A stretch of DNA of 64,000 bases from Levilactobacillus bambusae (GCF_003124125.1 NZ_QCXQ01000002.1:583070-647069); one strand, 5' to 3'; shown: positions 8,176 through 16,944, counted from the first letter of the stretch. Made by a program: numbers and translations. The notes: generated from the letters alone by a model not told the origin.

Positions 8176-9156
8176 TTATTGATCGTCGGATGCTCCACTA
8201 TCGCCTAAGACTTGTTTCAGGTTCGCAATCCGTTCGTCCAACGGTGGATGATCATCCATCATCCGGGACCACCAGGAACGTTTATGTTCCTTACCAAATA
8301 GTGGTTCCGTGATATACAAGCCCGCGGCCTGCGGGGATAACGTCGTCGCAGCCGGTTGGGGTTCCTGCAGCTTTTCAAGGGCGCTGATTAATCCCTGCGG
8401 ATCACTTGTCAGCTCCGCCCCAGAAACGTCGGCAAGGGCCTCCCGCCGCCGCGATAAGAACTTCTCCAGTAGGTAACTTAGCGGCAAACCTACTACCAAG
8501 ATGACAACTCCGATTAGCATGAAGGCTAACCCGATGTACTGGGAATTATCCCGACTATCACTATCACGGTAGTAAGTCATTGATTGACCCACCCGCATCA
8601 AGCCGTAGCCCATCAGACTAATAAACCCAACTAGGGCAATCGACAGGGTAGTGACCCGAATATCATAGTTTTTAATGTGGCTCATTTCGTGGGCGATGAC
8701 GCCCTCTAATTCTTCCCGGTTCATAATGTCTAATAAACCCTGAGTCACCGAGATGCTCGCCTTTTCAGGTTTCATTCCCGTCGCAAAAGCGTTTGGTGAT
8801 GGATCAGGAACAATGTAAACCCGCGGCATGGGTAACCCGGCGGCCAAGCTCAGTTCCGTCACAATGTTATAAACCTGTTGGTACTTCGGATTGGATGTGT
8901 TCTCGGTGATTTCCTGACCCTTGTTCATTCGAACAATTTCTTGGCCTCCCTGCCAGTAGCGGTACAAGATATATAAAATCAAGAACCCCTCTAGCCAGAG
9001 CATGGCCTGACCAAACGCCATTAGATTGTCACCCGTAAAGAAATAGGCCAGCACTCCAAAGATAATATTAATTAGGAGCAAAAAACTGGCAACGGCCCAG
9101 ACAGACCGCTTTTTATTCGCATTGACCTGGGCCCCAAGCGTATCCAATTTAGCCAT
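8176..9156 (-). CDS. htpX: HtpX membrane zinc metalloprotease
   Basis: A 326-residue M48-family membrane protease for quality control of membrane proteins. The zinc motif is HEMSH within VIAHEMSHIKN, with a downstream Glu (RREALADVSGAEL) as likely third ligand. Two N-terminal and two central hydrophobic helices place the active site at the cytoplasmic face. The start is the ATG at 9156, because GAGGTGAG sits just upstream; a GTG four codons earlier lies on that site. It follows lemA immediately, the standard lemA-htpX operon. Confidence 0.93.
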   Translation of the reverse strand: MAKLDTLGAQVNANKKRSVWAVASFLLLINIIFGVLAYFFTGDNLMAFGQAMLWLEGFLILYILYRYWQGGQEIVRMNKGQEITENTSNPKYQQVYNIVTELSLAAGLPMPRVYIVPDPSPNAFATGMKPEKASISVTQGLLDIMNREELEGVIAHEMSHIKNYDIRVTTLSIALVGFISLMGYGLMRVGQSMTYYRDSDSRDNSQYIGLAFMLIGVVILVVGLPLSYLLEKFLSRRREALADVSGAELTSDPQGLISALEKLQEPQPAATTLSPQAAGLYITEPLFGKEHKRSWWSRMMDDHPPLDERIANLKQVLGDSGASDDQ

Positions 9157-9166
9157 TGGTCTCACC

Positions 9167-9760
9167 TCAGAACTTGACTTCTGGTACGGTCTCCGTTGCA
9201 GGATCGGTTGGTAACTGATCGCGCTTCGTGAAGTGGAACATTCCGGCTAAAATATTTGCTGGGAACGACTGAATCCGGGTATTGTAGTCCCGCACCACTC
9301 GGTTAAAGTTGGTCCGGCTTGCTGCAACCCGGTTTTCCGTCGTCGTTAGCTCTTCTTGTAACTGACTAAAGTTTTGGGATGCCTGAAGGTTGGGGTAGTC
9401 TTCGGCAATGGCAAATAACCGGCCTAAGCCCGCAGTGGCAGCATCGTTAGCCTGCACCCGCTTAGCTAAATCCGCGTTATTATCGGCCATTGTTGCCGCA
9501 TCGGCTTCCAAGCTATCAAGGGTCGTGCTGCTTTGGCCATCGTTTCTGGCCGCAATCGTATCCATAAACGTATCGTGTTCATGTTTTGCATAACCCTTAA
9601 CTGTATTAACCAAGTTTGGGATTAAATCGGCCCGCCGTTTGAGTTGAACCCCGATTTGGCTTTCGGCTTCATCGACTGAGTTTCTCGCCCCAACCATTCC
9701 GTTGTAAATAAAAATCCCTAAAACAATTAAGATCACAATAACAACAATTGTAATAATCAA
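9167..9760 (-). CDS. lemA: LemA family membrane-anchored protein
   Basis: A 197-residue protein with one N-terminal membrane helix (IITIVVIVILIVLGIFIYNG) and a LemA (PF04011) helical bundle, marked by VDEAESQIGVQLKRRADLIP and NLQASQNFSQLQEEL. The start is a TTG at 9760 preceded by AGAGGGA. Family members sit at the membrane and are usually co-transcribed with HtpX, as here; their molecular role is not settled. Confidence 0.92.
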   Translation of the reverse strand: MIITIVVIVILIVLGIFIYNGMVGARNSVDEAESQIGVQLKRRADLIPNLVNTVKGYAKHEHDTFMDTIAARNDGQSSTTLDSLEADAATMADNNADLAKRVQANDAATAGLGRLFAIAEDYPNLQASQNFSQLQEELTTTENRVAASRTNFNRVVRDYNTRIQSFPANILAGMFHFTKRDQLPTDPATETVPEVKF

Positions 9761-9778
9761 TTAAATCCCTCTTTCTGT

Positions 9779-9792
9779 GAACGATATCGTTC
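9779..9792. promoter_or_regulatory. Palindrome in the lemA leader
   Basis: GAACGATATCGTTC is a perfect 14-base palindrome about 20 bases upstream of the lemA start and just downstream of a TATAAA-like -10 box on the minus strand. It is a plausible operator for a dimeric repressor. The factor is not identifiable. Confidence 0.35.
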
Positions 9793-9922
9793 CATCTCAT
9801 TATTTATACTTACGCAAACCCGGTCCGATCCCACGTCGATTATGGGCTGAACTGTCCCCGTAAGTGTAACAATGGATTGAGCTCGATGCAAGGGGATTAC
9901 AGGCAAACCAACACCCGATGAC

Positions 9923-10576
9923 TTAAAGATTATCAAATAATTTAGAAACGGGTTCGTTACCGCTAAAGAGGTCAAACGCTTGATGATAGGTCCGTTCATC
10001 TGAAATAGCCGCAATAACAACAGCCGCCACATCCGCCCGGGAGATCACCGCATTATGCCCCGTTGCTTCCAGTGATCCCCGACCCGTCCTAGGTCCGTTA
10101 GATAACAGCGGGGGGCGAACAACCGTATACGTTAATCCACTCCGACTTAATTCTCGTTCAGCGTAGTACTTCGCCAAATAGTATTGGGGAATATCATAAA
10201 TATCCCACGTACTGCGATCTGATGCACCCGCTGCTGAAACCATTAAAAAGCGACTCACTCCCGCTAGTTTTGCCGCATCCATTAACTTAACGGCTCCGTC
10301 TAGATCTAACCACTCAGCTAAGTCAGGGCGGCTTTGACTGGCCCCAGCAGCAAACACAATCGTCTCCACCCCGGCCAGTTGATCCCTTAGCTGGGTTATC
10401 CCATCTTGAATTAAATCCACATGACGTACCTGAACCCCAAGTTCCGCTAACTGACGATCCAACTTGTGACTATGCACACCGGCAACCACCGCTTGTGATG
10501 CAGCCACTAACTGCTCAATAATTTCAAATCCCGTTCGGCCGGTAGCACCGATCACTAATACCGCCATTTTTCTCAT
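9923..10576 (-). CDS. NAD(P)-binding atypical SDR (NmrA/YhfK-like)
   Basis: A 217-residue Rossmann-fold protein of the NAD(P)H-binding atypical short-chain dehydrogenase group (PF13460). It has LVIGATGRTGFEIIEQL at the N-terminus with the GxxGxxG nucleotide motif, followed by VETIVFAAGAS and FLMVSAAGASD. Such proteins act as quinone or flavin reductases or as redox-sensing folds. It follows the flavodoxin-like oxidoreductase gene by 14 bases, so they form an operon facing an HxlR regulator. The start could also be the ATG three codons in. Confidence 0.82.
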   Translation of the reverse strand: MRKMAVLVIGATGRTGFEIIEQLVAASQAVVAGVHSHKLDRQLAELGVQVRHVDLIQDGITQLRDQLAGVETIVFAAGASQSRPDLAEWLDLDGAVKLMDAAKLAGVSRFLMVSAAGASDRSTWDIYDIPQYYLAKYYAERELSRSGLTYTVVRPPLLSNGPRTGRGSLEATGHNAVISRADVAAVVIAAISDERTYHQAFDLFSGNEPVSKLFDNL

Positions 10577-10590
10577 TTCCCCTCACAAAT

Positions 10591-11184
10591 TTATTTCTCA
10601 TCGGTTGAATCTTTACCAGCGTACAACTCTGGTAGTTCACGCAAAAACTTATTTCGAACTGCATCGGTAGTGACGTTAGCTTCACCAAGATGAATCCAAC
10701 GGGTGGTTTTTGGATCAATCCCTAAGTCCGCAAAAACCCGGTTAATGAGAACGCCCTGAATGGGATCGCCGGCCTCCGTCGTTAAGTAATCCTTCGTAAC
10801 CGTAGCCGTTGAAATAACCGTGGTCCGTTGAATATTCGCCAATAATCCCCGCCAGGGTTCTTCATACGCAAAGTTTTTGAGCATCACCTTATCCAAGAAC
10901 CCTTTCACAATTGCCGGCAAGTAAAACCACCAAATTGGGAAAATGAAGATTAATTCGTCACTAGCTAAGATCATCTCCTGATACTTTTTAACGAGTGGGT
11001 CCACTGACTCTCCCCGGCTGAATAACCGTAATTCTTCCTTCGTGTAAGCCGGATTAAAGTGGTCGGCGTACAAATCAATGATTTGGTAAGCCTCATTTTG
11101 GCTGTCAAACTGATCCCTCAACCGGTTTAAAATCGCGTGGTTCAAACTCCCATCATAGGGATGAGCGTAAATAAGGGTCTTCAT
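10591..11184 (-). CDS. NAD(P)H dehydrogenase (quinone), flavodoxin-like fold
   Basis: A 197-residue protein of the NQO1/MdaB/YwrO group (PF02525). It opens with LIYAHPYDGSLNHAIL, and carries the FPIWWFYLPAIVKGFLDKVM stretch that forms the flavin and nicotinamide site. These enzymes make two-electron reductions of quinones, azo and nitro compounds. It is first in a two-gene operon with the SDR and diverges from an HxlR regulator, the usual layout for redox-stress-induced reductases. Confidence 0.87.
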   Translation of the reverse strand: MKTLIYAHPYDGSLNHAILNRLRDQFDSQNEAYQIIDLYADHFNPAYTKEELRLFSRGESVDPLVKKYQEMILASDELIFIFPIWWFYLPAIVKGFLDKVMLKNFAYEEPWRGLLANIQRTTVISTATVTKDYLTTEAGDPIQGVLINRVFADLGIDPKTTRWIHLGEANVTTDAVRNKFLRELPELYAGKDSTDEK

Positions 11185-11287
11185 GTGTGGTTCCTCCTTA
11201 GTTAATCTGCCACCAGTTTATGGTATACTAGTCGCTCGAACAAGTACGGTAATTAAAGTGTGATACTATCCTAAAGGAGAGTGTTAA

Positions 11288-11635
11288 ATGGCAGATTCAG
11301 AAGATTTATCCTACGTTCATAATGCCGACCTTAAGACAACGGGCTTTGGCCATACCTTGGCGCTCCTCGGCGGTAAATACAAAATGTTGATTTTATACGC
11401 CCTTACGCTTAACCAAGATCCCATCCGCTATAACGCACTTAAACGGCTGCTGGGAAATATTTCGTTTAAAACGCTCACTAATACGCTGCGTGAACTGGAG
11501 GCCGATGGACTTGTCGCCCGTAAAGAATACCCCCAGATCCCACCAAAGGTAGAGTACAGTCTAACCGATCTCGGTCAATCTCTCATTCCCGTCATTGACG
11601 TGATGTGTGACTGGGGCGAGGCCCACGGTGCTTAA
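11288..11635 (+). CDS. HxlR family transcriptional regulator
   Basis: A 115-residue winged-helix protein of the HxlR (PF01638) type: LLGGKYKMLILYAL, then IRYNALKRLLGNISFKTLTNTLRELEADGLV, then EYSLTDLGQSLIPVI. It has no catalytic domain and acts as a dimer. It is divergent from the quinone-reductase operon across a gap of about 100 bases that holds a TATACT-type -10 box, so it probably controls that operon in response to electrophiles or oxidants. Confidence 0.9.
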   Translation: MADSEDLSYVHNADLKTTGFGHTLALLGGKYKMLILYALTLNQDPIRYNALKRLLGNISFKTLTNTLRELEADGLVARKEYPQIPPKVEYSLTDLGQSLIPVIDVMCDWGEAHGA

Positions 11636-11674
11636 AAAAGGAATCATCCGTCTCACAGCGGATGATTCCTTTTT
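11636..11674. terminator. Terminator between hxlR-type gene and tetR-type gene
   Basis: GGAATCATCCG and CGGATGATTCC form an 11-bp stem flanked by A and T runs, placed between the convergent regulator genes. It can act in both directions. Confidence 0.85.
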
Positions 11675-12227
11675 ATTTCATCAAAGTCTCAAAGCTAGGT
11701 GCAATCAACTGCCAAATGGCCTCAAACTGGTCCCTTGTATGTTCACCCCAATCGGTGGCAAATGCGGGAGTAGTAAAGTAGGTAAACGCCTGCAGTAAGG
11801 CTTGGACATGGATAAGGTCGTCCGTCTTTAACGCCGCTGCCAAGCTACTTGTGAGATCCTGCAGGTGAATGGCGAGGACTTCTGGATTTCCATCAATGTA
11901 GTCCGTATATAATTTGAACATCTGCGGATCATTTTGGTTGGTCTGAATTTTAGCGTTCGCCAGCGCCCACAACCAATCATGGGCAATATCTGCCTGACTC
12001 GAATAACCGGACGTGTCAAACGGAAAAATAACGGCTAACACTTGATCCAACCAATACAACGATAGGGATGTCCACAAATCCTGTTTATTTTTAAAGTGCT
12101 TATATAGCGCAGCCCGGCTTGTCCCCAACGCTTCACCGACATCGGCCAATGTAACGTCAGCGGCCCCGTGCTGTTCGACCAGTTGAGCGGCCGTATCTAA
12201 AATTAGGGTATTTGTTAGTTTTGTCAT
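11673..12227 (-). CDS. TetR/AcrR family regulator
   Basis: A 184-residue TetR-type repressor. The N-terminal helix-turn-helix reads VTLADVGEALGTSRAALYKHFKNK (residues about 24-47), followed by a divergent ligand-binding bundle. It diverges from an SDR gene, and a 15-bp-arm inverted repeat lies exactly between the two. It therefore very probably represses the SDR gene and itself. The inducer is unknown. Confidence 0.88.
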   Translation of the reverse strand: MTKLTNTLILDTAAQLVEQHGAADVTLADVGEALGTSRAALYKHFKNKQDLWTSLSLYWLDQVLAVIFPFDTSGYSSQADIAHDWLWALANAKIQTNQNDPQMFKLYTDYIDGNPEVLAIHLQDLTSSLAAALKTDDLIHVQALLQAFTYFTTPAFATDWGEHTRDQFEAIWQLIAPSFETLMK

Positions 12228-12238
12228 AGCTTCATTAT

Positions 12239-12280
12239 AACACCAAAGTTACTTTATTTGACATTAGTAACTTTGGTGTT
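12239..12280. promoter_or_regulatory. TetR operator overlapping the SDR promoter
   Basis: A perfect inverted repeat with 15-base arms: AACACCAAAGTTACT at 12239-12253 and AGTAACTTTGGTGTT at 12266-12280. The spacer contains TTGACA (12258-12263), a -35 box for the SDR gene, with TAAACT at 12280 as a possible -10. A bound dimer would block RNA polymerase directly. Confidence 0.8.
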
Positions 12281-12346
12281 AAACTGATCAAAAGTTACGT
12301 TTATTTATTTTTGCAACTTTTTCAAAAAACATTGGAGGCTCTTACT

Positions 12347-13132
12347 ATGAAATTAACTCATCAAACCATTTTAATTACCGGTGGAACATCCGGTATCGGT
12401 CTAGGACTAGCCCGTCAGCTGCAGCAAATGACTAATACAGTGATTATTACGGGCCGCTCTCAATCTACGGTAACCGCGCTTGCTGACTCGGATCCCAATC
12501 TGATTGGCCGAACGGTTGATGTCAGCAGCCTTGAGTCCGTAAAGTCACTTAAGACCTGGGTAACGGCTAACTACCCCAACTTAAACGTTGTTATTAATTC
12601 AGCGGGTATTATGCGGCCCTACGATCTACTCGACGATCAACTCGATGCGAACAACTTAACCGCTGAAATCCAAACTAACCTCATTGGGACAATTAACATG
12701 GATAAAACCTTCCTCACCCAACTCATTGCCCAGCCGGAATCCCTTATTGTTAACGTCAGTTCCGGACTAGCAAACTTGAGCGCAGCATCCCATCCCATTT
12801 ACTCCGCCACAAAGGCTGGTGTCCACATGTTTACCGATGCTCTCCGTGAGCAGTTAGACTATGCGGGTGATACCCACGTTCATGTGATGGAATTAGTACC
12901 GCCATTAGTTGCTGAAACTAACTTAGAGTCTAGTATAACGGCCGACGCTCCTAACAACATGAAATTAACGGATCTCGTGGATGAAGCCGTTAAAGGAATC
13001 GAATCTGACAGTATTCGAGTGAACGCTGGGTTTGCCGCACAAATGCGTCAAGCTGGCCAAACTAATCCGGATGAAGCAGAGCACCAAATGGCTCGTCAGA
13101 TGCTATCAACTTACTTTCCCGAGGGACTTTAA
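12347..13132 (+). CDS. SDR family oxidoreductase (DltE-like)
   Basis: A 261-residue classical short-chain dehydrogenase. The N-terminal cofactor motif is GGTSGIGLGLA, NSAGIMRP is the NNAG-equivalent region, Ser of NVSSGLA and YSATK supply the catalytic Ser-Tyr-Lys set. The start is the ATG at 12347, with GGAGG eight to twelve bases upstream; the longer frame from 12311 overlaps the promoter. It is under the adjacent TetR operator. The substrate cannot be assigned. Confidence 0.88.
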   Translation: MKLTHQTILITGGTSGIGLGLARQLQQMTNTVIITGRSQSTVTALADSDPNLIGRTVDVSSLESVKSLKTWVTANYPNLNVVINSAGIMRPYDLLDDQLDANNLTAEIQTNLIGTINMDKTFLTQLIAQPESLIVNVSSGLANLSAASHPIYSATKAGVHMFTDALREQLDYAGDTHVHVMELVPPLVAETNLESSITADAPNNMKLTDLVDEAVKGIESDSIRVNAGFAAQMRQAGQTNPDEAEHQMARQMLSTYFPEGL

Positions 13133-13217
13133 ATTCTCATTTCAATAGTGGCTGAATGGGTGTTAACCCAACCAAAAAAGCATAAAATGACCTTACACTA
13201 AAACTGGAGATGAGTTC

Positions 13218-14180
13218 ATGAAAGCCATTGTTGTGAGTCACGCCGGAAATTCAGACGTTTTAGAGGAACGGGAAGTCCCGACCCCCGCCGTTAAACCAGG
13301 TTGGTCCCTCATTCAAATTAAGGGGTTCGGAATTAACCGGTCCGAAATTTTTACGCGTAACGGTTGGTCACCTAGCGTTCAGTTTCCCCGAATCTTAGGA
13401 ATTGAAGGGGTAGGCGTCATTTCCGAAACAACCGACCCTGATCGATTACCGGTGGGGCAAAAAGTGGTGACCTTAATGGGAGAAATGGGCCGGGCATTTG
13501 ATGGCAGCTACGCCGAGTTCGCCCTCATTCCTAACCGGCAGATTTATCCCGTCACCACCGAGTTGAGTTGGGCGGAACTCGCCGCAATTCCTGAAACGTA
13601 CGCCACCGCTTACGGATCCCTGCTTACCTTACAGTTGCAGGATCACGATCATTTATTGATTCGGGGCGCCTCCAGTGGAGTTGGGGTAGCTGCGGCAAAA
13701 CTGGCTAAGGCTCTGCATCCCGAGATCACGATTACGGGGGCCACCCGTAAAAAGGCCAAGCGGCAAGCCCTCTTAGACGCTGGTTTCGACCACGTTATTT
13801 TTGAACAGGATGGTACCCTGCTAACTGACGCCACCTACGATAAACTCTTAGAATTGGTCGGTCCCGCCACCCTATTAGATTCCGCCTAACACCTTCACCT
13901 GGACAGTCTCCTATGCGTAACCGGTGAATTAGGGGGGATCTGGACGGTTCCAGAATTTAACCCCATTGGCGATTTCCCTTCCGGTTCCTACCTCACTAGC
14001 TTTTCCTCAGATACCGTCAACGAAACCATGGTTAATGATCTGCTTCGCCTCATTGAAACGGCACCCGTTGATGTCACCCCCACAAAGTTTTTCCCTTTGA
14101 ACCAAACCGCGGCCGCCCAAGATTTCTTGGATAGCAGCCAAAGCTTTGGAAAAGTTGTGGTTTTAAATCAAGATGAATAA
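13218..14180 (+). pseudogene. Zinc-binding dehydrogenase/quinone reductase, broken by an in-frame stop
   Basis: The reading frame encodes a medium-chain quinone oxidoreductase (GroES-like N-domain, then RGASSGVGVAAAKLAKAL for NADPH). It stops at TAA 13887-13889 after ELVGPATLLDSA, but the same frame continues without a shift to a second stop at 14178, giving HLHLDSLLCVTGELGGIW and a normal C-terminus. A single CAA-to-TAA change (Gln to stop) would explain this. The 223-residue product would lose the last third of the Rossmann domain and the C-terminal strand. Neighbouring genes are intact. A sequencing error or a strain-specific lesion are both possible. Confidence 0.82.
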
Positions 14181-14198
14181 AGTTCTTAGACAAAGGCT

Positions 14199-14308
14199 GT
14201 GACATTAGCCGTTTGAGCCTTGCAAAATAAAGATCATCCCGTAAGACGAACGTCCGTTGTTCGTGCTTTGGGATGATCTTTATTTTAATTTGACTTGCCT
14301 AATGTCAC
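14199..14308. repeat. Nested hairpin element, copy E
   Basis: Most of the 325-base gap between the broken dehydrogenase and the next gene is this element. The outer arms are GTGACATTAG (14199-14208) and CTAATGTCAC (14299-14308). The inner arms are AAAATAAAGATCATCCC (14224-14240) and GGGATGATCTTTATTTT (14270-14286), and the tip carries ACGAAC...GTTCGT. A tail CACTACTGGCACGAAGGCAT matches that of copy D at 54183 onward. The remaining bases to 14505 hold no gene that I can see. Confidence 0.7.
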
Positions 14309-14505
14309 GTCACTACTGGCACGAAGGCATCCGTACTTTAGATGAGGGGTTTCGGACGAAGAGGACTTATAGCACGGTTCCTTTTGTTTTTAATAACATA
14401 TTGTATCTAAATTAGTATCAACACGTTGATTTATTTCAAAAAAGCGTGTATAGTTCCACCTTGAATTAATTTTTCAGCACTCTCGCACCCTTTAAGGAGA
14501 ACCAT

Positions 14506-15405
14506 ATGCAATCCATTATCCAAACTAACTTTACCGGCATTGACGGGCTAGAACTTGTTTCTATGCCCCAACCCACCCTCACGGACGACGGCGTTCTTAT
14601 CCAGATGCAGACCCTACCCGTTGTTCCCACCGATTGGAAAAGGGAATCTAACAGTCATGCGACTAACGAACAAGCCGCCCAACTTCCGAGGGTCATTGGG
14701 ATTGGCGGAGTGGGTACTATCATCCAAGTTGGCAAAAACCGGGACCAAGCCCTCTTAAATCAGCGCGTTTTAGTCATGAACCCAGCGGGCTCCTACAGTG
14801 AAATCATCTTATCGGAAAATCCCGACTTTATTTTTCCCCTCCCCGATACCGTTGATGATGCCAGTGCGGCAGCCCTCACCGCTGGTCCCGGAACTGCCTT
14901 AGCCCTTAAACATGAAATTGATCAAAGTTCGGCTGACAACATTATCATTACGGGAGCCAATTCCGTGATTGGTCTTTACCTGATTCAACTGTTAGGTGAA
15001 CCCAATCAAACACTTTGGCCCATTGTTTCACCCCAGAGCCAGGCCTATTTTCATCGTCAGCTACCCGGTCAACCGGCCTACCAAGTGGAAGATCTGCCCC
15101 AACTCTCGGGATATAGTTTAATCATTGATATTGCCGGAAGCCGCCCCTTAATTGACCAGCTGCTATCCCGTTGTCCAAACCCAAGCCTTATCTCCATTGT
15201 CCTGATGGCCTATGAAGGACCCGAGCCCTTCAAGTTTGTTCACGAAGAATTTGACGCTGACCAGTACCGCCAGTTTATTACCCAGCTGGCGACGCAAAAA
15301 CTCTGGGCCCCGATCGACCGAACTTTTCCCGTTCAGGACATAAAGCAGGCTCAGCACTACGCTAAAGACTCTCATAGCCGGGGCCGGGTCCTTGTTTCCT
15401 TTTAA
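14506..15405 (+). CDS. Zinc-binding alcohol dehydrogenase-like protein (MDR family)
   Basis: A 299-residue medium-chain dehydrogenase/reductase. It shows the GroES-like region with PRVIGIGGVGTI near residue 64 and a nucleotide-binding region ADNIIITGANSVIGLYLIQLL. No structural-zinc Cys cluster is visible, so it is likely of the zinc-free quinone-reductase type. The start ATG follows AAGGAG. The acyltransferase gene starts 20 bases after its stop, suggesting co-transcription. Confidence 0.82.
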   Translation: MQSIIQTNFTGIDGLELVSMPQPTLTDDGVLIQMQTLPVVPTDWKRESNSHATNEQAAQLPRVIGIGGVGTIIQVGKNRDQALLNQRVLVMNPAGSYSEIILSENPDFIFPLPDTVDDASAAALTAGPGTALALKHEIDQSSADNIIITGANSVIGLYLIQLLGEPNQTLWPIVSPQSQAYFHRQLPGQPAYQVEDLPQLSGYSLIIDIAGSRPLIDQLLSRCPNPSLISIVLMAYEGPEPFKFVHEEFDADQYRQFITQLATQKLWAPIDRTFPVQDIKQAQHYAKDSHSRGRVLVSF

Positions 15406-15425
15406 TTTAAATTTGGAGGTACATT

Positions 15426-15959
15426 ATGACACCATTTACCACATTATTTCAGCTCAACTGTTTTTCATCGGACCCCAATGCCCGCCAGTTGGCCGCTGAT
15501 CAGCTTCAAAGCTTATATAATTGTGAAATCAACTGTCTTCAAATGGATCCTAGCGTTCAGTTTGCCCACAACGGTAAGGGCTGCACCATTGCAGCATCTA
15601 AGATTAGTGCCCACGCCGTCATTTTCCAAAACGTAACCATCGGTGCCAACCAAACGTTTAACCACACTACCCAACAATGGGAAAACCTAGGCAATCCCGT
15701 CATTGGGCGTAACGTTATCATCGCGGACGGTGCAAAAGTTGTTGGCCCCATCATTATTGGCGACAATAGCGTTATCGGCACCGGCGCCATCATAACCAAG
15801 GATGTGCCCGCCAACAGCATTGCGTACGGTGTTAACCAAGTAAAACCCCGGGACCCCAACTACTCCCCGATCTTCTATTCTCAAATGCCGGACCGAGAGG
15901 AAATTACTTCGGCGTGTCAGGAAGTGATTGAGCGATACAAACGGGAACTTGAGGAATAA
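15426..15959 (+). CDS. Hexapeptide-repeat acyltransferase (serine acetyltransferase-like)
   Basis: A 177-residue left-handed beta-helix transferase. Hexapeptide turns are seen from about residue 55: ISAHAVIFQNVTIGAN, NPVIGRNVIIADGAKVVGPI, IGDNSVIGTGAIITKDVPA. The last is the acyl-CoA site typical of serine acetyltransferases. It is shorter than CysE and lacks its full N-terminal helical domain, so the acceptor is uncertain. GGAGGT precedes the ATG. A hairpin terminator follows. Confidence 0.8.
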   Translation: MTPFTTLFQLNCFSSDPNARQLAADQLQSLYNCEINCLQMDPSVQFAHNGKGCTIAASKISAHAVIFQNVTIGANQTFNHTTQQWENLGNPVIGRNVIIADGAKVVGPIIIGDNSVIGTGAIITKDVPANSIAYGVNQVKPRDPNYSPIFYSQMPDREEITSACQEVIERYKRELEE

Positions 15960-15993
15960 AACCCAGTTGTCATTTAAAACCCCATCGTGTATA

Positions 15994-16031
15994 GTGAAGT
16001 TAGTTTCACGTGAAGCTAACTTCACTTTTTT
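15994..16031 (+). terminator. Terminator with a parS-like loop
   Basis: GTGAAGTTAG and CTAACTTCAC form the stem, followed by a T run. The loop and upper stem read AGTTTCACGTGAAGCT (16002-16017), which keeps the central TTTCACGTGAA of parS but not its ends. Confidence 0.8.
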
Positions 16032-16061
16032 ATCCAATTCATTTTAGAAGGATGACCTTTT

Positions 16062-16274
16062 ATGCCGAACCTAGTCAAACAGTTACGGTTAGAACGCCAA
16101 CTAACTCAGAAATCGGTTGCAGAAACCATTGGTGTGACAACGCGAACTATTATTTCTATTGAGAGGGGCCAATATAAGCCCTCAATTTTATTGGCTTATA
16201 AATTAGCCCAATTTTTTAACACAACCATCGAGACCTTATTTTGTCTTAGTAACTACCAGGAGGACGAACAATGA
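16062..16274 (+). CDS. XRE family helix-turn-helix regulator
   Basis: A 70-residue Cro/CI-type protein consisting of a single HTH_3 domain: LRLERQLTQKSVAETIGVTTRTIISIERGQYKPS, ending with the typical FFNTTIETLFCL. It overlaps the next gene by four bases (ATGA), so the two are translationally coupled. Such small XRE proteins coupled to a membrane protein are frequent in lactobacilli; the membrane partner may sense a signal. Confidence 0.88.
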   Translation: MPNLVKQLRLERQLTQKSVAETIGVTTRTIISIERGQYKPSILLAYKLAQFFNTTIETLFCLSNYQEDEQ

Positions 16275-16675
16275 AACGATCTTTGCTACAACTAGTTTTA
16301 GGCGGTTTATTTATTACCTTACTTATTTTGGCACTGCTGGATTGGCCTCATTGGTTCCGTAGCATTAGCGAACTATTATTAGCTGCTCTATGTTTATTCA
16401 CGCTGTTAGGAGTTCATTCAGATCAAGCCAGTGAAAGATCCCAGAAGATTCTAGCTGATGAACGGGACGAATTTTTAACTTATAAAACTGATCATGATGT
16501 AGTGACTATAATGGAGCCCACTTGTCTACTGCTTTTCCTGATTTTTATGTTGCTTTATCACCTTCAAAACAACAATTTATACGTTGGACTCATTGCCATA
16601 TGCTGCTTAATTTTTTGGCTGATGTTGATTTTACTAGGGAAAATTTTTGGCCTAATTGAGAACAAGAGCAACTAG
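16271..16675 (+). CDS. Small membrane protein coupled to XRE regulator
   Basis: A 134-residue protein with four predicted membrane helices: around residues 5-25, 30-45, 80-98 and 104-128. Between helices 2 and 3 lies the charged segment SERSQKILADERDEFLTYKT, with the motif DERDE. I do not recognise a named family. The pattern (XRE partner plus a membrane protein with a DERD-type loop) is recurrent in Firmicutes, and the pair may be a small sensory unit. Confidence 0.75.
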   Translation: MKRSLLQLVLGGLFITLLILALLDWPHWFRSISELLLAALCLFTLLGVHSDQASERSQKILADERDEFLTYKTDHDVVTIMEPTCLLLFLIFMLLYHLQNNNLYVGLIAICCLIFWLMLILLGKIFGLIENKSN

Positions 16676-16754
16676 AAAATGGCTGAATATTATGATAACT
16701 GCGGATGCCCAAGAGCAATCTGATCTCACTCCTCCAGGCTGCCGGTTAATCAAT

Positions 16755-16803
16755 AAAAGCTTCTGGAGAAGGTTAGAATCTGACCTGCTTCGGAAGCTTT
16801 TTT
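16755..16803 (+). terminator. Terminator after the XRE/membrane pair
   Basis: AAAAGCTTC and GAAGCTTTTTT bracket an inner stem (GGAGAAGGT with ACCTGCTTC), followed by a T run. It lies about 80 bases after the membrane-protein stop. Confidence 0.65.
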
Positions 16804-16842
16804 AACTATTTCCCGGGTTATATTTCCAAAGCACACAAAAAA

Positions 16843-16870
16843 AGCCAGCCAAAATCATTTGGCTGGCCCT
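16843..16870 (-). terminator. Terminator of a short minus-strand transcript
   Basis: On the minus strand GCCAGCCAAA, TGAT and TTTGGCTGGC form a 10-bp perfect stem followed by seven T. It ends the short unit that begins at the promoter near 17000. Confidence 0.8.
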
Positions 16871-16884
16871 CTCTTAAGAAGTGA

Positions 16885-16944
16885 TCAGAACTTGTCTCCG
16901 CTAAGGGGCAAGACTGACACTTTAAGATTACGATTCGTACTCAA
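16885..16944 (-). CDS. Candidate 19-residue peptide gene
   Basis: A very short frame starting at a TTG (16944). It is preceded by AAAGGGGGTGAT, an almost complete match to the 16S anti-SD, and by a strong promoter: TTGCAA 17000-17005, a 17-base spacer and TATGAT 16977-16982. A strong terminator follows at 16843-16870. The peptide begins MSTNRNLKVS. The layout resembles the small holin-like or type I toxin units of lactobacilli, whose peptides also begin MST, but this peptide lacks a membrane segment, so it may be a decayed copy or a regulatory RNA. Confidence 0.35.
   Translation of the reverse strand: MSTNRNLKVSVLPLSGDKF

Noticed and set aside
9757-10032. Minus-strand frame between lemA and the SDR gene
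   Set aside because: It overlaps the SDR 3' end in another frame, with no ribosome site and no recognisable domain.
13887-13889. Frameshift in the quinone reductase
   Set aside because: The downstream part continues in the same frame, so the lesion is a stop codon, not an indel.
15557-16037. Minus-strand frames opposite the acyltransferase
   Set aside because: They mirror the hexapeptide repeats on the other strand and lack start signals.
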